DNA of 64,000 bases from Chitinophaga oryziterrae (GTDB taxonomy: Bacteria > Bacteroidota > Bacteroidia > Chitinophagales > Chitinophagaceae). Shown piece by piece: positions 26,853 to 34,761 of the stretch; position 1 is the first letter of the stretch, and every line of letters starts with the position of its first letter. The stretch lies in assembly GCF_009758125.1 (NCBI RefSeq), contig NZ_WRXO01000006.1:372001-436000 (forward strand), in the 5' to 3' direction. The notes beneath the pieces were generated by a model. It ran no database searches. It was not told the origin of the DNA and saw only the letters and a list, made by a program, of their open reading frames with translations. Position numbers and translations under genes: made by a program.

Positions 26853-27872
26853 ATGAAATACGAGATCGGCGATAAGATTCTGTTATTACATTCTAAGGAA
26901 GAAGGCACTGTTGTGGACATTATCAATACCGAAATGGTAATGGTAGAAGTTGGCAAGGTAACTTTCCCTGTGTATCTCGACCAGATAGATTTCCCCTATT
27001 TTCACCGCTTTACAGCTCCCAAAGCGGTAGAACCCACCCGCATAGTACCGGGATGGGACATTAAACCAGAGAAAAAGCAAGAAGTTTTCAAAGAAAGTAA
27101 AGGCGTATTCCTGTCTGTTTTACCGGTATTCCTGGTAGAAGGGTATGAGGAGAATGTGCAGGTATTGAAATTTCACCTGCTCAACGAAACGAATATGGCC
27201 TATCGTTTTCAGTTCCAGGTATGGCTGCGCAATAAGCTGGAACTCGAAATCCGTAATGAGATCGATCCTTTTAAACACTTTTATCTCTCCGACCTTTTAT
27301 TTGAATCCCTGAATGATAGTCCGCGGCTGGAATTTACGTTCTACCCCAAAGAGAAGGACGCTACACTGGCGCCGGCTTATCAGAAGATCTGGAAGATAAA
27401 GCCGAAACAAATGTTTCAGCAACTGAGTGAATTACAGGCCCGCAGGGATGCTACCCTCAGTTATCCTTTATTTGAGAAATATCCGTTGAAGGAGAAGTCG
27501 GCCATCAGCGAATTTGAAACGGGTAATATCGGTTCCCTGGCAGCTACGGGTATTACGACCCCTGTACCTGTTGAACCTCCATTACAGCCCAAATACGAAC
27601 TGGACCTGCATATAGAGAACCTGTTAACTGAATGGAGAGGTTTAAAGAACATTGCGATCCTGGCGATACAATTGAATGAATTTCAGCGTTACCTGGACCT
27701 TGCCATTTCGCATCATCAGCATAGTATGATCGTGATACACGGACTGGGAAGGGGCAGGCTGAAGGAAGAGATCCATGAAGTACTGAAACAGACGGCGGAA
27801 GTAGAACGTTTCGTCAATGAATATCACCCCCGCTACGGCTATGGGGCCACTGAGATATTTTTCAGACATTAG
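26853..27872 (+). CDS. DUF2027 domain protein with C-terminal Smr domain
   Basis: 339 residues. The N-terminal small beta domain (about 1-50, GDKILLLHSKEEGTVVDI...VEVGKVTFPVYLDQIDF) and middle beta-sandwich (about 85-200, VFLSVLPVFLVEGYEENVQVLKFHLLNETN) correspond to DUF2027. The C-terminal Smr domain (about 255-339) has ELDLHIENL and the MIVIHGLGRGRLKEEIHEVLK core. Smr domains bind or nick DNA/RNA, for example in MutS2; here no MutS part exists. Cytoplasmic. It is followed 26 bases later by rnpB. Confidence 0.9.
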   Translation: MKYEIGDKILLLHSKEEGTVVDIINTEMVMVEVGKVTFPVYLDQIDFPYFHRFTAPKAVEPTRIVPGWDIKPEKKQEVFKESKGVFLSVLPVFLVEGYEENVQVLKFHLLNETNMAYRFQFQVWLRNKLELEIRNEIDPFKHFYLSDLLFESLNDSPRLEFTFYPKEKDATLAPAYQKIWKIKPKQMFQQLSELQARRDATLSYPLFEKYPLKEKSAISEFETGNIGSLAATGITTPVPVEPPLQPKYELDLHIENLLTEWRGLKNIAILAIQLNEFQRYLDLAISHHQHSMIVIHGLGRGRLKEEIHEVLKQTAEVERFVNEYHPRYGYGATEIFFRH

Positions 27873-27886
27873 CACCTTAATTCTAT

Positions 27887-27894
27887 TACTTTTG
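27887..27894 (+). promoter_or_regulatory. rnpB promoter -7 box
   Basis: TACTTTTG matches TAnnTTTG exactly and ends three bases before the first base of the mature RNase P RNA stem P1. The -33 region has only a T-rich match (TTTTTC at about 27858-27863). Confidence 0.6.
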
Positions 27895-27897
27895 CAC

Positions 27898-28257
27898 AAA
27901 CTACAGACCGTGCTATCGCTTTGGGAGTAATCCCGACGAGGAAAGTCCGGACAGCATAGGGCAACGCACCACCTAACGGGTGGGGCCTGGAAACAGGTAC
28001 AGAAAGTGCCACAGAAAATAACCGCTCTGCAAAGAGTAAGGGTGAAAATGTGGGGTAAGAGCCCACGTTCCGTAATGGTAACATTATAGAAGGGTAAACC
28101 TTGCGTGCTGAAACGCCATGTATACGGTCGATTGAGGGCGGCTCGCCCGATGACCGAGGGTAGGCAGATACAGAGGGCGTGTGAACGTCATCGCAGATAA
28201 ATGATAGCATCACGGGCTTGCCCGTGAACAGAATCCGGCTTACAGGTTTGTAGTTTT
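27898..28257 (+). ncRNA. rnpB: RNase P RNA (bacterial type A)
   Basis: About 360 nt. The conserved regions are all present in order: GAGGAAAGTCCGGACAGC near the 5' end, CAGAAAGTGCCACAGAAAAT followed by ACCGC, GGGTGAAAATGTGGGGTAAG followed by AGCCCAC, and near the 3' end AGATAAATGATAGCATCACG and ACAGAATCCGGCTTA. The ends pair to form P1 (AAACTACAGACC with GGTTTGTAGTTT). It is the catalytic RNA that trims tRNA 5' leaders. It starts 26 bases after the Smr gene and ends just before repeat copy C; no strong terminator hairpin is seen between them. Confidence 0.96.
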
Positions 28258-28282
28258 ATTTTTGTATCATTAGGAAATCAGG

Positions 28283-28502
28283 CAATGACTCAGTTTAAAT
28301 GTTATGACAGCGTAGATTGGCAGATGTTGTTGATCATAAATACACTGCATCTGACTGTTTAGTTCCCTGATTTGGCTTTGGAATATGGGTTCAGGATTTG
28401 TTTTTTAATATAACTTCACCTAATATTCACGTCAGATAAGGTGTATTTATTGATCAACAACATCCAGCGCGAAGATTATGTAATCAAACTGAGCCACTAC
28501 CA
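28283..28502 (-). repeat. Inverted-repeat element, copy C (complete, 220 bp, with 9-bp direct repeats)
   Basis: Complete copy in the orientation opposite to A, B and D. The left end is CAATGACTCAGTTTAAATG and the right end is TAATCAAACTGAGCCACTAC. The inner arms TGTTGTTGATCATAAATACA and GTATTTATTGATCAACAACA are near-perfect complements. The 9-mer GAAATCAGG flanks it exactly on both sides (28274-28282 and 28503-28511), the clearest target-site duplication of the family. It sits between rnpB and the ATPase/TOPRIM-like pair; with rnpB it accounts for all of the long gap from 27873 to 28575. Confidence 0.9.
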
Positions 28503-28575
28503 GAAATCAGGTTAGTAAGCCTGTTCCGAAATCAAATAATATCTTCGTTAACTAGCTATTAAGCAGCAAATAAAA

Positions 28576-29649
28576 ATGAGGTTAACAGAATTATCGTATA
28601 AAACAACCGATTGGGAGATTAAGAATCTCGAATTTGATAACGTTAGTTTAATCGTTGGTAAAAATTCGACTGGAAAGTCGAAGACATTAGGTGTTTTAGA
28701 TCTACTGGGTAAAATTATTACCCAAAAAGTAAGTCTGCCAGGAAGAGGTGACTGGAATGTAACGTTCCTTTCTAACGAATTCGGGGTTATTAATTATCAG
28801 TTTAAAACAGGCTTAACTATCGGAGATCCGATAGTTGAATATGAAAAAATAACAATAGGTGGTAAGATTTATTTGCAGAGAAATTCAGAGCGAACAACAC
28901 TTTTTAGCGAATTAGATAAAACTCTGCAGGAAATCTATCCCCCTGAAGGTAAATTGACGATTCATACTACCCGCGATATAAAGAAATATCCTTACCTGGA
29001 AGAAATCATCAATTGGGCAGAACATTCATACGGGTTTAAATTTGGAATCATAGGGCCTGAATTACCTCATAATTTAAACTATAACCTGCTTAATGCAATT
29101 GATGATATACCTTCTTTGCATAAAACATTAAGTGAAGAAAGTCAGGAACGGGTCAAGTGTAACCTGGTCAAAATCGGATATAAGATTGATGATATTGTTT
29201 TCGCAGAAGGCAGCCCTACAAACTTCCTGTTTATTAAGGAATCTGATTTAGCAAAAACGCTTGGACATTATCAACTATCCCAAGGGATGTTTCGCAGCCT
29301 CTATATATTGATTTTTATAGAATACCTGCTTTCCCAAAAACAACCGGCAACTATCATTATTGATGATTTGTGTGAAGGGCTGGATTATGACAGGGCTACT
29401 AAATTAGGCAAGCTATTGTTTGATAATTGTATGCAGAATAATATCCAGTTAATCGCAACTTCCAATGATATGTTTCTCATGGATGTAGTCGATTTAAAAT
29501 ATTGGAATCTGTTACAAAGAGAAGGAGGAATCGTTACTGCATTAAATCCTAAAAATCAACCAGATCTGTTTAATGATTTTCAATTTACCGGTCTGTCTAA
29601 TTTCGATTTTCTGGCTTCTGATTATATAGCCCAAAAAATTAAGAAATGA
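28576..29649 (+). CDS. AAA/ABC-type ATPase of a two-gene, defence-like cassette
   Basis: 357 residues, small for this group. Walker A GKNSTGKS at 28-35; an ABC-signature-like LSQG at 234-237 in HYQLSQGMFRSLYI; Walker B IIIDD at 260-264 followed by the D-loop-like EGLDYD; and a switch segment IATSND at 293-298. This architecture matches AAA_15/AAA_21-type ATPases such as those of OLD, Gabija-like and PARIS-type systems. The stop overlaps the start of the next gene by 4 bases (ATGA), so the products are probably made together and act together. Codons are visibly more A/T-rich than in neighbouring housekeeping genes, suggesting transfer. A specific system name cannot be assigned from sequence alone. 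Confidence 0.82.
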   Translation: MRLTELSYKTTDWEIKNLEFDNVSLIVGKNSTGKSKTLGVLDLLGKIITQKVSLPGRGDWNVTFLSNEFGVINYQFKTGLTIGDPIVEYEKITIGGKIYLQRNSERTTLFSELDKTLQEIYPPEGKLTIHTTRDIKKYPYLEEIINWAEHSYGFKFGIIGPELPHNLNYNLLNAIDDIPSLHKTLSEESQERVKCNLVKIGYKIDDIVFAEGSPTNFLFIKESDLAKTLGHYQLSQGMFRSLYILIFIEYLLSQKQPATIIIDDLCEGLDYDRATKLGKLLFDNCMQNNIQLIATSNDMFLMDVVDLKYWNLLQREGGIVTALNPKNQPDLFNDFQFTGLSNFDFLASDYIAQKIKK

Positions 29650-30368
29650 CGAAAACGGCTATATTTGTTGAAGGACAAACGGAATTGATCTTCGTTAGGG
29701 AGTTATTGTTAAAAGTATTCGAATATCAGAATATATCGCTGGAATGCTTTACTCTCTTTACTGATGTAAATTTTCATGCTACAGAATATGCCTTTCCTAA
29801 TGAACATGCAGATCATTATTTTCAGATAATCAATGTAGGGAGTGATCAAAGCGTTCTTACAAGAATTCTGAAGAGGGAACCACAAATGAAAAATGCTGGT
29901 TTTGGACGGATTATAGGCTTGAGAGATATGTATTCGGAAGACTATAAAAAACAGGTTAAAAATCATAGAATAGATCTCGGGATTAATCAAAAATTCATTG
30001 AAGGACATAGATCACAAATTAAATCAGACAATATCTTCTTTTCTTTTGCCATTATGGAAATAGAAACCTGGCTGTTGGGGTTAAGGAAATCTTTCGAACG
30101 GATGGACAACCAATTAACACCAGCATTTATTCAGCAGCATTTGGGATTTGACTTAAATAAAGAAGATCCGGAGAATATATTTTTTCATCCTGCAGATAAT
30201 GTAGAAGAGATATTTAAACTTGTGGGGCAACGATATAGTAAAAGTAAAGGTGATATTAACGCCCTGGTTAGTCACATTGAAAGGGATGATTACTTAGAGT
30301 TGCTGGAGAGCGACAAGTGTCAATCTTTTAAGGAATTCTATCAATATCTGCAAATACCAACCACATAA
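29646..30368 (+). CDS. TOPRIM-like DUF4276-type protein, partner of the ATPase
   Basis: 240 residues. The N-terminus TKTAIFVEGQTELIFVRELL has the glutamate (E9) and glycine of TOPRIM-like folds as seen in DUF4276/DUF4435/RloB-like proteins. A second acidic site is likely in IIGLRDMYSEDY (Asp94, Glu98, Asp99). The segment FAIMEIETWLLG (134-145) also resembles the DUF4276 pattern. In characterised systems such partners are nucleases or effectors released or controlled by the ATPase; here that is inference. Translationally coupled to the ATPase and similarly A/T-rich. The pair is bounded by repeat copy C upstream and a small membrane protein gene downstream. Confidence 0.75.
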   Translation: MTKTAIFVEGQTELIFVRELLLKVFEYQNISLECFTLFTDVNFHATEYAFPNEHADHYFQIINVGSDQSVLTRILKREPQMKNAGFGRIIGLRDMYSEDYKKQVKNHRIDLGINQKFIEGHRSQIKSDNIFFSFAIMEIETWLLGLRKSFERMDNQLTPAFIQQHLGFDLNKEDPENIFFHPADNVEEIFKLVGQRYSKSKGDINALVSHIERDDYLELLESDKCQSFKEFYQYLQIPTT

Positions 30369-30401
30369 TAATTTATTTTTCTAACCTATAATAAATCCCT
30401 T

Positions 30402-30815
30402 ATGCAACAAAAAGAAGAAAGAACCTGGGGAACACTCGCACATTTGGGCGGGATTATCGGTTCGCTGATTTTACCCTCAGTAGGTAATATTCTCGGCGCT
30501 TTGATTATCTGGCTGGTTAAACGTAATGAGTATACATTCGTTGATGATCAGGGTAAAGAAGCACTGAATTTCCAGATCACCGTTAGCATCGTGAGTGCCG
30601 CTTTAGGTATTATCAGTGCTATTAGTATGGGCTTCTGGTCATTAAACTCAATCATCTTCCACAGGGGGAATTTTGATTTCTCAGACATTACTTTTGTCTC
30701 AGGAGGTTATGGTCTGATATGGCTGCTCAATCTTATCTTTTCTATTATGGGCGCTGTGAAGGCGAATAAGGGAGAAGCGTACAGATATCCACTTAGCTGG
30801 AGAATTGTGAAATAA
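30402..30815 (+). CDS. DUF4870 (Tic20-like) membrane protein
   Basis: 137 residues. EERTWGTLAHLGGIIGSLILPSVGNILGALIIWLVKRNEY...VDDQGKEALNFQITVSI is the standard DUF4870 N-terminal half. Three hydrophobic helices (about 15-40, 60-85 and 103-122) are visible. Inner membrane; no established role. It lies 33 bases after the TOPRIM-like gene on the same strand and ahead of a strong double hairpin. It could be co-transcribed with the defence-like pair, but DUF4870 genes are common elsewhere, so a functional link is uncertain. Confidence 0.88.
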   Translation: MQQKEERTWGTLAHLGGIIGSLILPSVGNILGALIIWLVKRNEYTFVDDQGKEALNFQITVSIVSAALGIISAISMGFWSLNSIIFHRGNFDFSDITFVSGGYGLIWLLNLIFSIMGAVKANKGEAYRYPLSWRIVK

Positions 30816-30830
30816 GGATATTTCAATATT

Positions 30831-30870
30831 AAAAAAGCTCCTGCAGGTATTTGTCTGCAGGAGCTTTTTT
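30831..30870. terminator. Strong bidirectional terminator
   Basis: AAAAAAGCTCCTGCAG, an 8-base loop, then CTGCAGGAGCTTTTTT: a 16-base perfect stem with A/T tails on both sides. It ends the DUF4870 transcript on the plus strand. Confidence 0.92.
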
Positions 30871-30873
30871 ATG

Positions 30874-30908
30874 CAAACTCCCGGCAAAGTATTTTTGCCG
30901 GGAGTTTG
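30874..30908. terminator. Second hairpin, terminator for the subtilase gene
   Basis: CAAACTCCCGGCAAA, short loop, TTTGCCGGGAGTTTG. It lies only 3 bases from the previous hairpin and 19 bases beyond the stop of the minus-strand subtilase gene, so convergent transcripts meet two adjacent hairpins. Confidence 0.8.
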
Positions 30909-30926
30909 TTTTTATCTATAGTGAGA

Positions 30927-32615
30927 TTATCCTTTTTTAATAGGGTTTACCTTGGCTTTCCCTTTCTTCGGGGCCAGGTCACCTTTAACAGTAGCCGCCA
31001 GTTTTAATGCTTCATACGCATTTACTATGCCGCCGCTGATAGAGAGGTCAGAGAAAGGGACTTTCTCATCCGTATTTGGTTTGATCACTTCTTTGGTACC
31101 ATCAGGTAAAGGTGTAGCAGATTTCTCAAGCACATACTTTAACTGTCTGGCACTCAGATCAGGATAATAGGAAAGGACCAGCGCCGCTACTCCTGCTACT
31201 ACAGGAGAGGCCATACTTGTTCCGCTGGCGCTGCCGTACTTATTACCACCTGGTACGGTAGAATAGATCTGTACACCGGGGGCGAACAGGTCTACGCTCT
31301 TCTTACCATAGTTAGAGAAACCTGCAATCTTAGGGCCTTGTTTACCATTGCTGCTGGCGCCTACAGTGATGAAGTTGGCAGGGTGGGTATGGTCTGCGAA
31401 ATCAGGGTTCGGGAAGTTATCCGTAGAGTCGTTGTTGTTACCGTCGTTACCGGCAGCATGTACAAGCAATACTCCTTTTTCATCTGCATATTTAATAGCA
31501 GCATCTACCCAGTCTTTGTGCGGAGAGAAACCTTTACCAAAACTCATATTGATCACACGGGCGCCGTTGTCTACTGCGTAGCGGATAGCCAGGGCAATAT
31601 CTTTATCACGTTCATCTCCGTCAGGTACTGCTTTTACCAGCATAATCTTCACATTATCAGCGATGCCGTCCATGCCAACGCCATTATTCCTTACGGCAGC
31701 GATGATACCGGAAACATGTGTACCGTGGAAGCCGAACTGACCCATTACATCGTTGTTACCATAGTAGCGGTCGTTGATATCGTTGATATTATCTCCGATG
31801 ATTTCTGCGCGTTTATCGGTAGGTTCGCCATCTGCCTGTTCTGCTTTCCGTTTCAGATCATCTACGTATTCTTCGAGTTCAGACTTGAAGTCGGCGTAAG
31901 TAATGTCCTGCTCACCAGTGCTTTTCATCAACCGGGACATAAAGTTCTTCGCCATCATTACCCCCTGGTCGGTAGTCTGGATGCTGTCCAGTTTACTGGT
32001 AGTGAAATCAGTTGTATGTAAGTAGCCGGAGAGAAGGTCTTCACATTTCTTCATGTTCTCCTGCAGGGTCAGCATCTTTTTGTAGTTGATCTTGTTTTCC
32101 CCTGTAGGTTTTACATATTTGCCTTTCAGTTTCTCCCAGTAGGCATATTCATTAGATTGTTTATCTAGAACGGAGTCCGGGTTGATATACAGTCTTTTAT
32201 AACGGTAGTATTCGCGGGTCCCTTCATCTGTATCTTCTTTTACACTTTTACCGTCTTTGCCGCCGAGGAAATTCCATCCGTGAATATCATCCACGTAACC
32301 GTTTCTGTCGTCATCAATTCCATTACCTGGAATTTCTCCAGGATTTGTCCATAAAATGGATTTGAGGTCTTCATGTGTAGTATCTATACCTGAGTCTATT
32401 ACTGCCACTATTACCGGGGTGCTTTTTTTGCCTTTCAGCAGGTCCTTATAGGCTTTTTCAACACCGGTACCGTAAACACTGTCTGTAGCGTAGTTTAGTA
32501 ACTGCCAGTTTTTGGGAATAGCTGTAGTACCCTGACCATAGGATTTGCTCGTTGTAAGTGCAGTCACCATCGCAACACCACCTGCCATGACTGCCAGCGC
32601 TCTGCTAAATTTCAT
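30927..32615 (-). CDS. Secreted subtilisin-like (S8) serine protease
   Basis: 562 residues with a signal peptide (about 1-27, ending SKSYGQ). Catalytic triad: Asp74 (VIDSGIDTTHEDL), His297 (GFHGTHVSG) and Ser467 (GTSMASPVVAG), with oxyanion Asn390 (HAAGND). The spacing between Asp and His is about 220 residues, far more than the 30-40 of a plain subtilisin. The insert (about 112-290) is charged and helical. Probably periplasmic or exported; substrate unknown. No propeptide domain is obvious and no T9SS tail is seen. The C-terminus is lysine-rich. Confidence 0.94.
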   Translation of the reverse strand: MKFSRALAVMAGGVAMVTALTTSKSYGQGTTAIPKNWQLLNYATDSVYGTGVEKAYKDLLKGKKSTPVIVAVIDSGIDTTHEDLKSILWTNPGEIPGNGIDDDRNGYVDDIHGWNFLGGKDGKSVKEDTDEGTREYYRYKRLYINPDSVLDKQSNEYAYWEKLKGKYVKPTGENKINYKKMLTLQENMKKCEDLLSGYLHTTDFTTSKLDSIQTTDQGVMMAKNFMSRLMKSTGEQDITYADFKSELEEYVDDLKRKAEQADGEPTDKRAEIIGDNINDINDRYYGNNDVMGQFGFHGTHVSGIIAAVRNNGVGMDGIADNVKIMLVKAVPDGDERDKDIALAIRYAVDNGARVINMSFGKGFSPHKDWVDAAIKYADEKGVLLVHAAGNDGNNNDSTDNFPNPDFADHTHPANFITVGASSNGKQGPKIAGFSNYGKKSVDLFAPGVQIYSTVPGGNKYGSASGTSMASPVVAGVAALVLSYYPDLSARQLKYVLEKSATPLPDGTKEVIKPNTDEKVPFSDLSISGGIVNAYEALKLAATVKGDLAPKKGKAKVNPIKKG

Positions 32616-32820
32616 TAGATTATTTTTTTCTCAATAAGCTGTTTGCAATACGAATACCATATTTGGTTAAAGATATGTAAAATGTAATGTTTGGAGAGGG
32701 GCTTTAGTGATAAGCGAGTTAAAACATGGATAACTGAACAATGTAGGGTGGGTACAGGTTATTAAAGTAGCACAAAAGTTGAATATGAAATTCCAGAAAA
32801 AAGTATAATATTTAGTTTTT

Positions 32821-32918
32821 GAAGAATGCCCGGTAGCCTTGGCTATCAGGTGATTTTTCTCATAAGCATGGTTTCCGTTTAACGAAAAAGCGAGGTTCTC
32901 TAGCCTCGCTATTTTTTT
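32821..32918 (+). ncRNA. Candidate small RNA with its own terminator
   Basis: In the 380-base gap between the subtilase start and the ALDH stop, the plus strand has a short 5' hairpin (GGTAGC-CTTG-GCTATC). An intrinsic terminator follows (AGCGAGG, loop, CCTCGCT, then ATTTTTTT; 32889-32918). No plus-strand ORF lies upstream, so the terminator has no obvious client. A TAGTTTTT sequence just before 32821 is a weak match to the -7 box. I cannot assign it to a known RNA family. It could alternatively be a second terminator for the minus-strand ALDH transcript. Confidence 0.4.
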
Positions 32919-32962
32919 GTAAGTATATAACGGTTGAAATTGCTGCTTATTGTATAAACTAT

Positions 32963-32997
32963 AAAAATAAGGAGCTGAGTAACAGCCCCTTATTTTT
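32963..32997 (-). terminator. Terminator overlapping the ALDH stop codon
   Basis: AAAAATAAGG-AGCTGAGTAACAGC-CCTTATTTTT: paired outer arms plus an inner GCTG/CAGC stem with one mismatch. It begins at the stop codon of the minus-strand ALDH gene and gives a T run after the stem on that strand. Confidence 0.7.
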
Positions 32998-34525
32998 ATA
33001 GATCAAACTTAATTCCCTGAGCAAGAGGAAGATGTGTTGAGTAATTGATCGTATTGGTTTGCCTGCGCATATAAGCCCTCCATGCATCAGAACCGCTTTC
33101 ACGCCCGCCGCCGGTTTCTTTCTCACCTCCAAAAGCACCACCGATCTCTGCACCGGAAGTACCGATATTTACATTGGCAATACCGCAATCTGAACCTGTT
33201 TGGGAGAGGAAGAGTTCTGCTTCCCTGAGATTCAGTGTCATAATGGCGGAAGATAAACCCTGTGGAACGCCGTTCTGCATGGCGATCGCCTCTTCCAGTG
33301 TTTTGTATTTCATTACATACAGGATGGGAGCAAAAGTCTCATGCTGTACAATTTTGAAGTTGTTCTCAACTGCTGCAATGCAAGGTTTTACATAACAACC
33401 GGATGTGTAGTTGTCACCTTCCAGTACGCCACCTTCCACCAGGAAGCTACCGCCTTCGGCCTTTACTTCGGTAATTGCCTGCTGGTATAACTGTACTGCG
33501 GCTTTATCGATCAAGGGACCTACGTGGTTGTTCTCATCCAGCGGGTTGCCGATACGCAGTTGCTGGTATGCTTTTACCAGTTTCTGTGTAAAAGCTTCAT
33601 ATACGCTTTCGTGGATGATTAAGCGGCGGGTACTGGTACAACGCTGACCGGCAGTACCTACGGCGCCAAATACGCAACCGATGAGGGACATGTCCAGGTC
33701 GGCGTTTTCGGAAATGATGATGGCGTTGTTGCCTCCCAGTTCCAGCAGGGAACGCCCCAGACGGGTACCTACTGCGGCGCCTACGGCCTTACCCATGCGG
33801 GTAGAACCGGTGGCGGATACTAAAGGAATACGTGTATCCGCGGCCATCCATTCGCCTAACTCACGCCCTCCGGTTACAAGGTTACAAACCCCTTCCGGAA
33901 CATTGTTGGCACGGAGTACGTCCTGTATGATCAGCTGACATGCAATAGCAGACAGCGGTGTTTTCTCTGATGGTTTCCAGACACATACGTTACCACATAC
34001 CATCGCTAACATGGAGTTCCAGCTCCATACAGCTACCGGGAAGTTAAAGGCCGAGATGATGCCTGTAATGCCCAGGGGATGCCATTGCTCGTACATGCGG
34101 TGACCAGGTCTTTCAGAATGCATGGTTAAACCGTATAACTGGCGGGAGAGCCCTACAGCAAAGTCGCAGATGTCTATCATCTCCTGTACTTCACCATACC
34201 CTTCCTGCAGGCTTTTTCCCATTTCATAGGAAACCAGGCGGCCCAGGGCTTCTTTGTTCTTTCTCAGCGCTTCCCCTGCCTGTCTTACTACTTCACCGCG
34301 ACGCGGAGCGGGCCATAGACGCCATTCCTTAAAAGCAGCGGTCGCTTTTTCTATTACGGTATCGTAGTCTTTGTGACTGGCAGTTTTTACTTTGGAGATC
34401 ACCTGACCATCTACCGGAGAATCTGCCTGGAGGTAGTCGCCGGTGGCTTCCAACCATACTGTTCCGGTGCTTACGCCGCTGTTCTCCGGCTTTATATTGA
34501 GTTGCTGTAAAATATCGTTAACCAT
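32996..34525 (-). CDS. ALDH7-family aldehyde dehydrogenase (probable aminoadipate-semialdehyde dehydrogenase)
   Basis: 509 residues. The catalytic cysteine is at 296 (GTAGQRCTSTRR), the general base Glu262 (LELGGNN), and Asn161 lies in SAFNFP. The stretch MHSERPGHRMYEQWHPLGITG is characteristic of the antiquitin/ALDH7 (AmaB, piperideine-6-carboxylate dehydrogenase) branch. This branch oxidises alpha-aminoadipate semialdehyde, an intermediate of lysine breakdown. The nearby DUF1338 gene, upstream on the same strand, would act two steps later in such a pathway, supporting this assignment. TAATTTTG at 34545-34552 (minus strand) may be its promoter. Confidence 0.92.
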   Translation of the reverse strand: MVNDILQQLNIKPENSGVSTGTVWLEATGDYLQADSPVDGQVISKVKTASHKDYDTVIEKATAAFKEWRLWPAPRRGEVVRQAGEALRKNKEALGRLVSYEMGKSLQEGYGEVQEMIDICDFAVGLSRQLYGLTMHSERPGHRMYEQWHPLGITGIISAFNFPVAVWSWNSMLAMVCGNVCVWKPSEKTPLSAIACQLIIQDVLRANNVPEGVCNLVTGGRELGEWMAADTRIPLVSATGSTRMGKAVGAAVGTRLGRSLLELGGNNAIIISENADLDMSLIGCVFGAVGTAGQRCTSTRRLIIHESVYEAFTQKLVKAYQQLRIGNPLDENNHVGPLIDKAAVQLYQQAITEVKAEGGSFLVEGGVLEGDNYTSGCYVKPCIAAVENNFKIVQHETFAPILYVMKYKTLEEAIAMQNGVPQGLSSAIMTLNLREAELFLSQTGSDCGIANVNIGTSGAEIGGAFGGEKETGGGRESGSDAWRAYMRRQTNTINYSTHLPLAQGIKFDL

Positions 34526-34583
34526 GTAAATGAGAATTAAAGAGCAAAATTAAGAAAGGTTTTGGTGCTATATTATATTGAAT

Positions 34584-34761
34584 ATGACTCAGTTTGATTA
34601 CATAATCTTCGCGCCAGATGTTGTTTATTGATAAATACACCTTATCTGACGTGAATATCAGGTGAAGTTAAATTGAAAAACAGATCCTGAACCCATATTC
34701 TAAAGCTAAATCAGAGAACTAAGCAGTCAGATGTAGTGTATTTATGATAAACAACATCTTA
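34584..34761 (+). repeat. Inverted-repeat element, copy D (right outer arm missing)
   Basis: Same orientation as A and B. Left end ATGACTCAGTTTGATTACAT; inner arms ATGTTGTTTATTGATAAATA and, reverse-complemented on the right, ATGTTGTTTATCATAAATAC. The unusual TTTAT found only in this copy is present in both arms. The right side stops at AACAACATCTTA, whose last three bases are the stop codon of the DUF1338 gene on the minus strand. It fills almost the whole gap between the DUF1338 and ALDH genes. Confidence 0.87.

Noticed and set aside
29646..30368. TOPRIM-like partner considered as a plain toxin of a toxin-antitoxin pair
   Set aside because: Its length and FVEGQTE N-terminus fit DUF4276-type partners better than known toxins, and the ATPase is not an antitoxin-like protein.
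31338..32021. 227-residue plus-strand frame
   Set aside because: Lies antisense to the intact subtilase gene, whose catalytic residues are all present.
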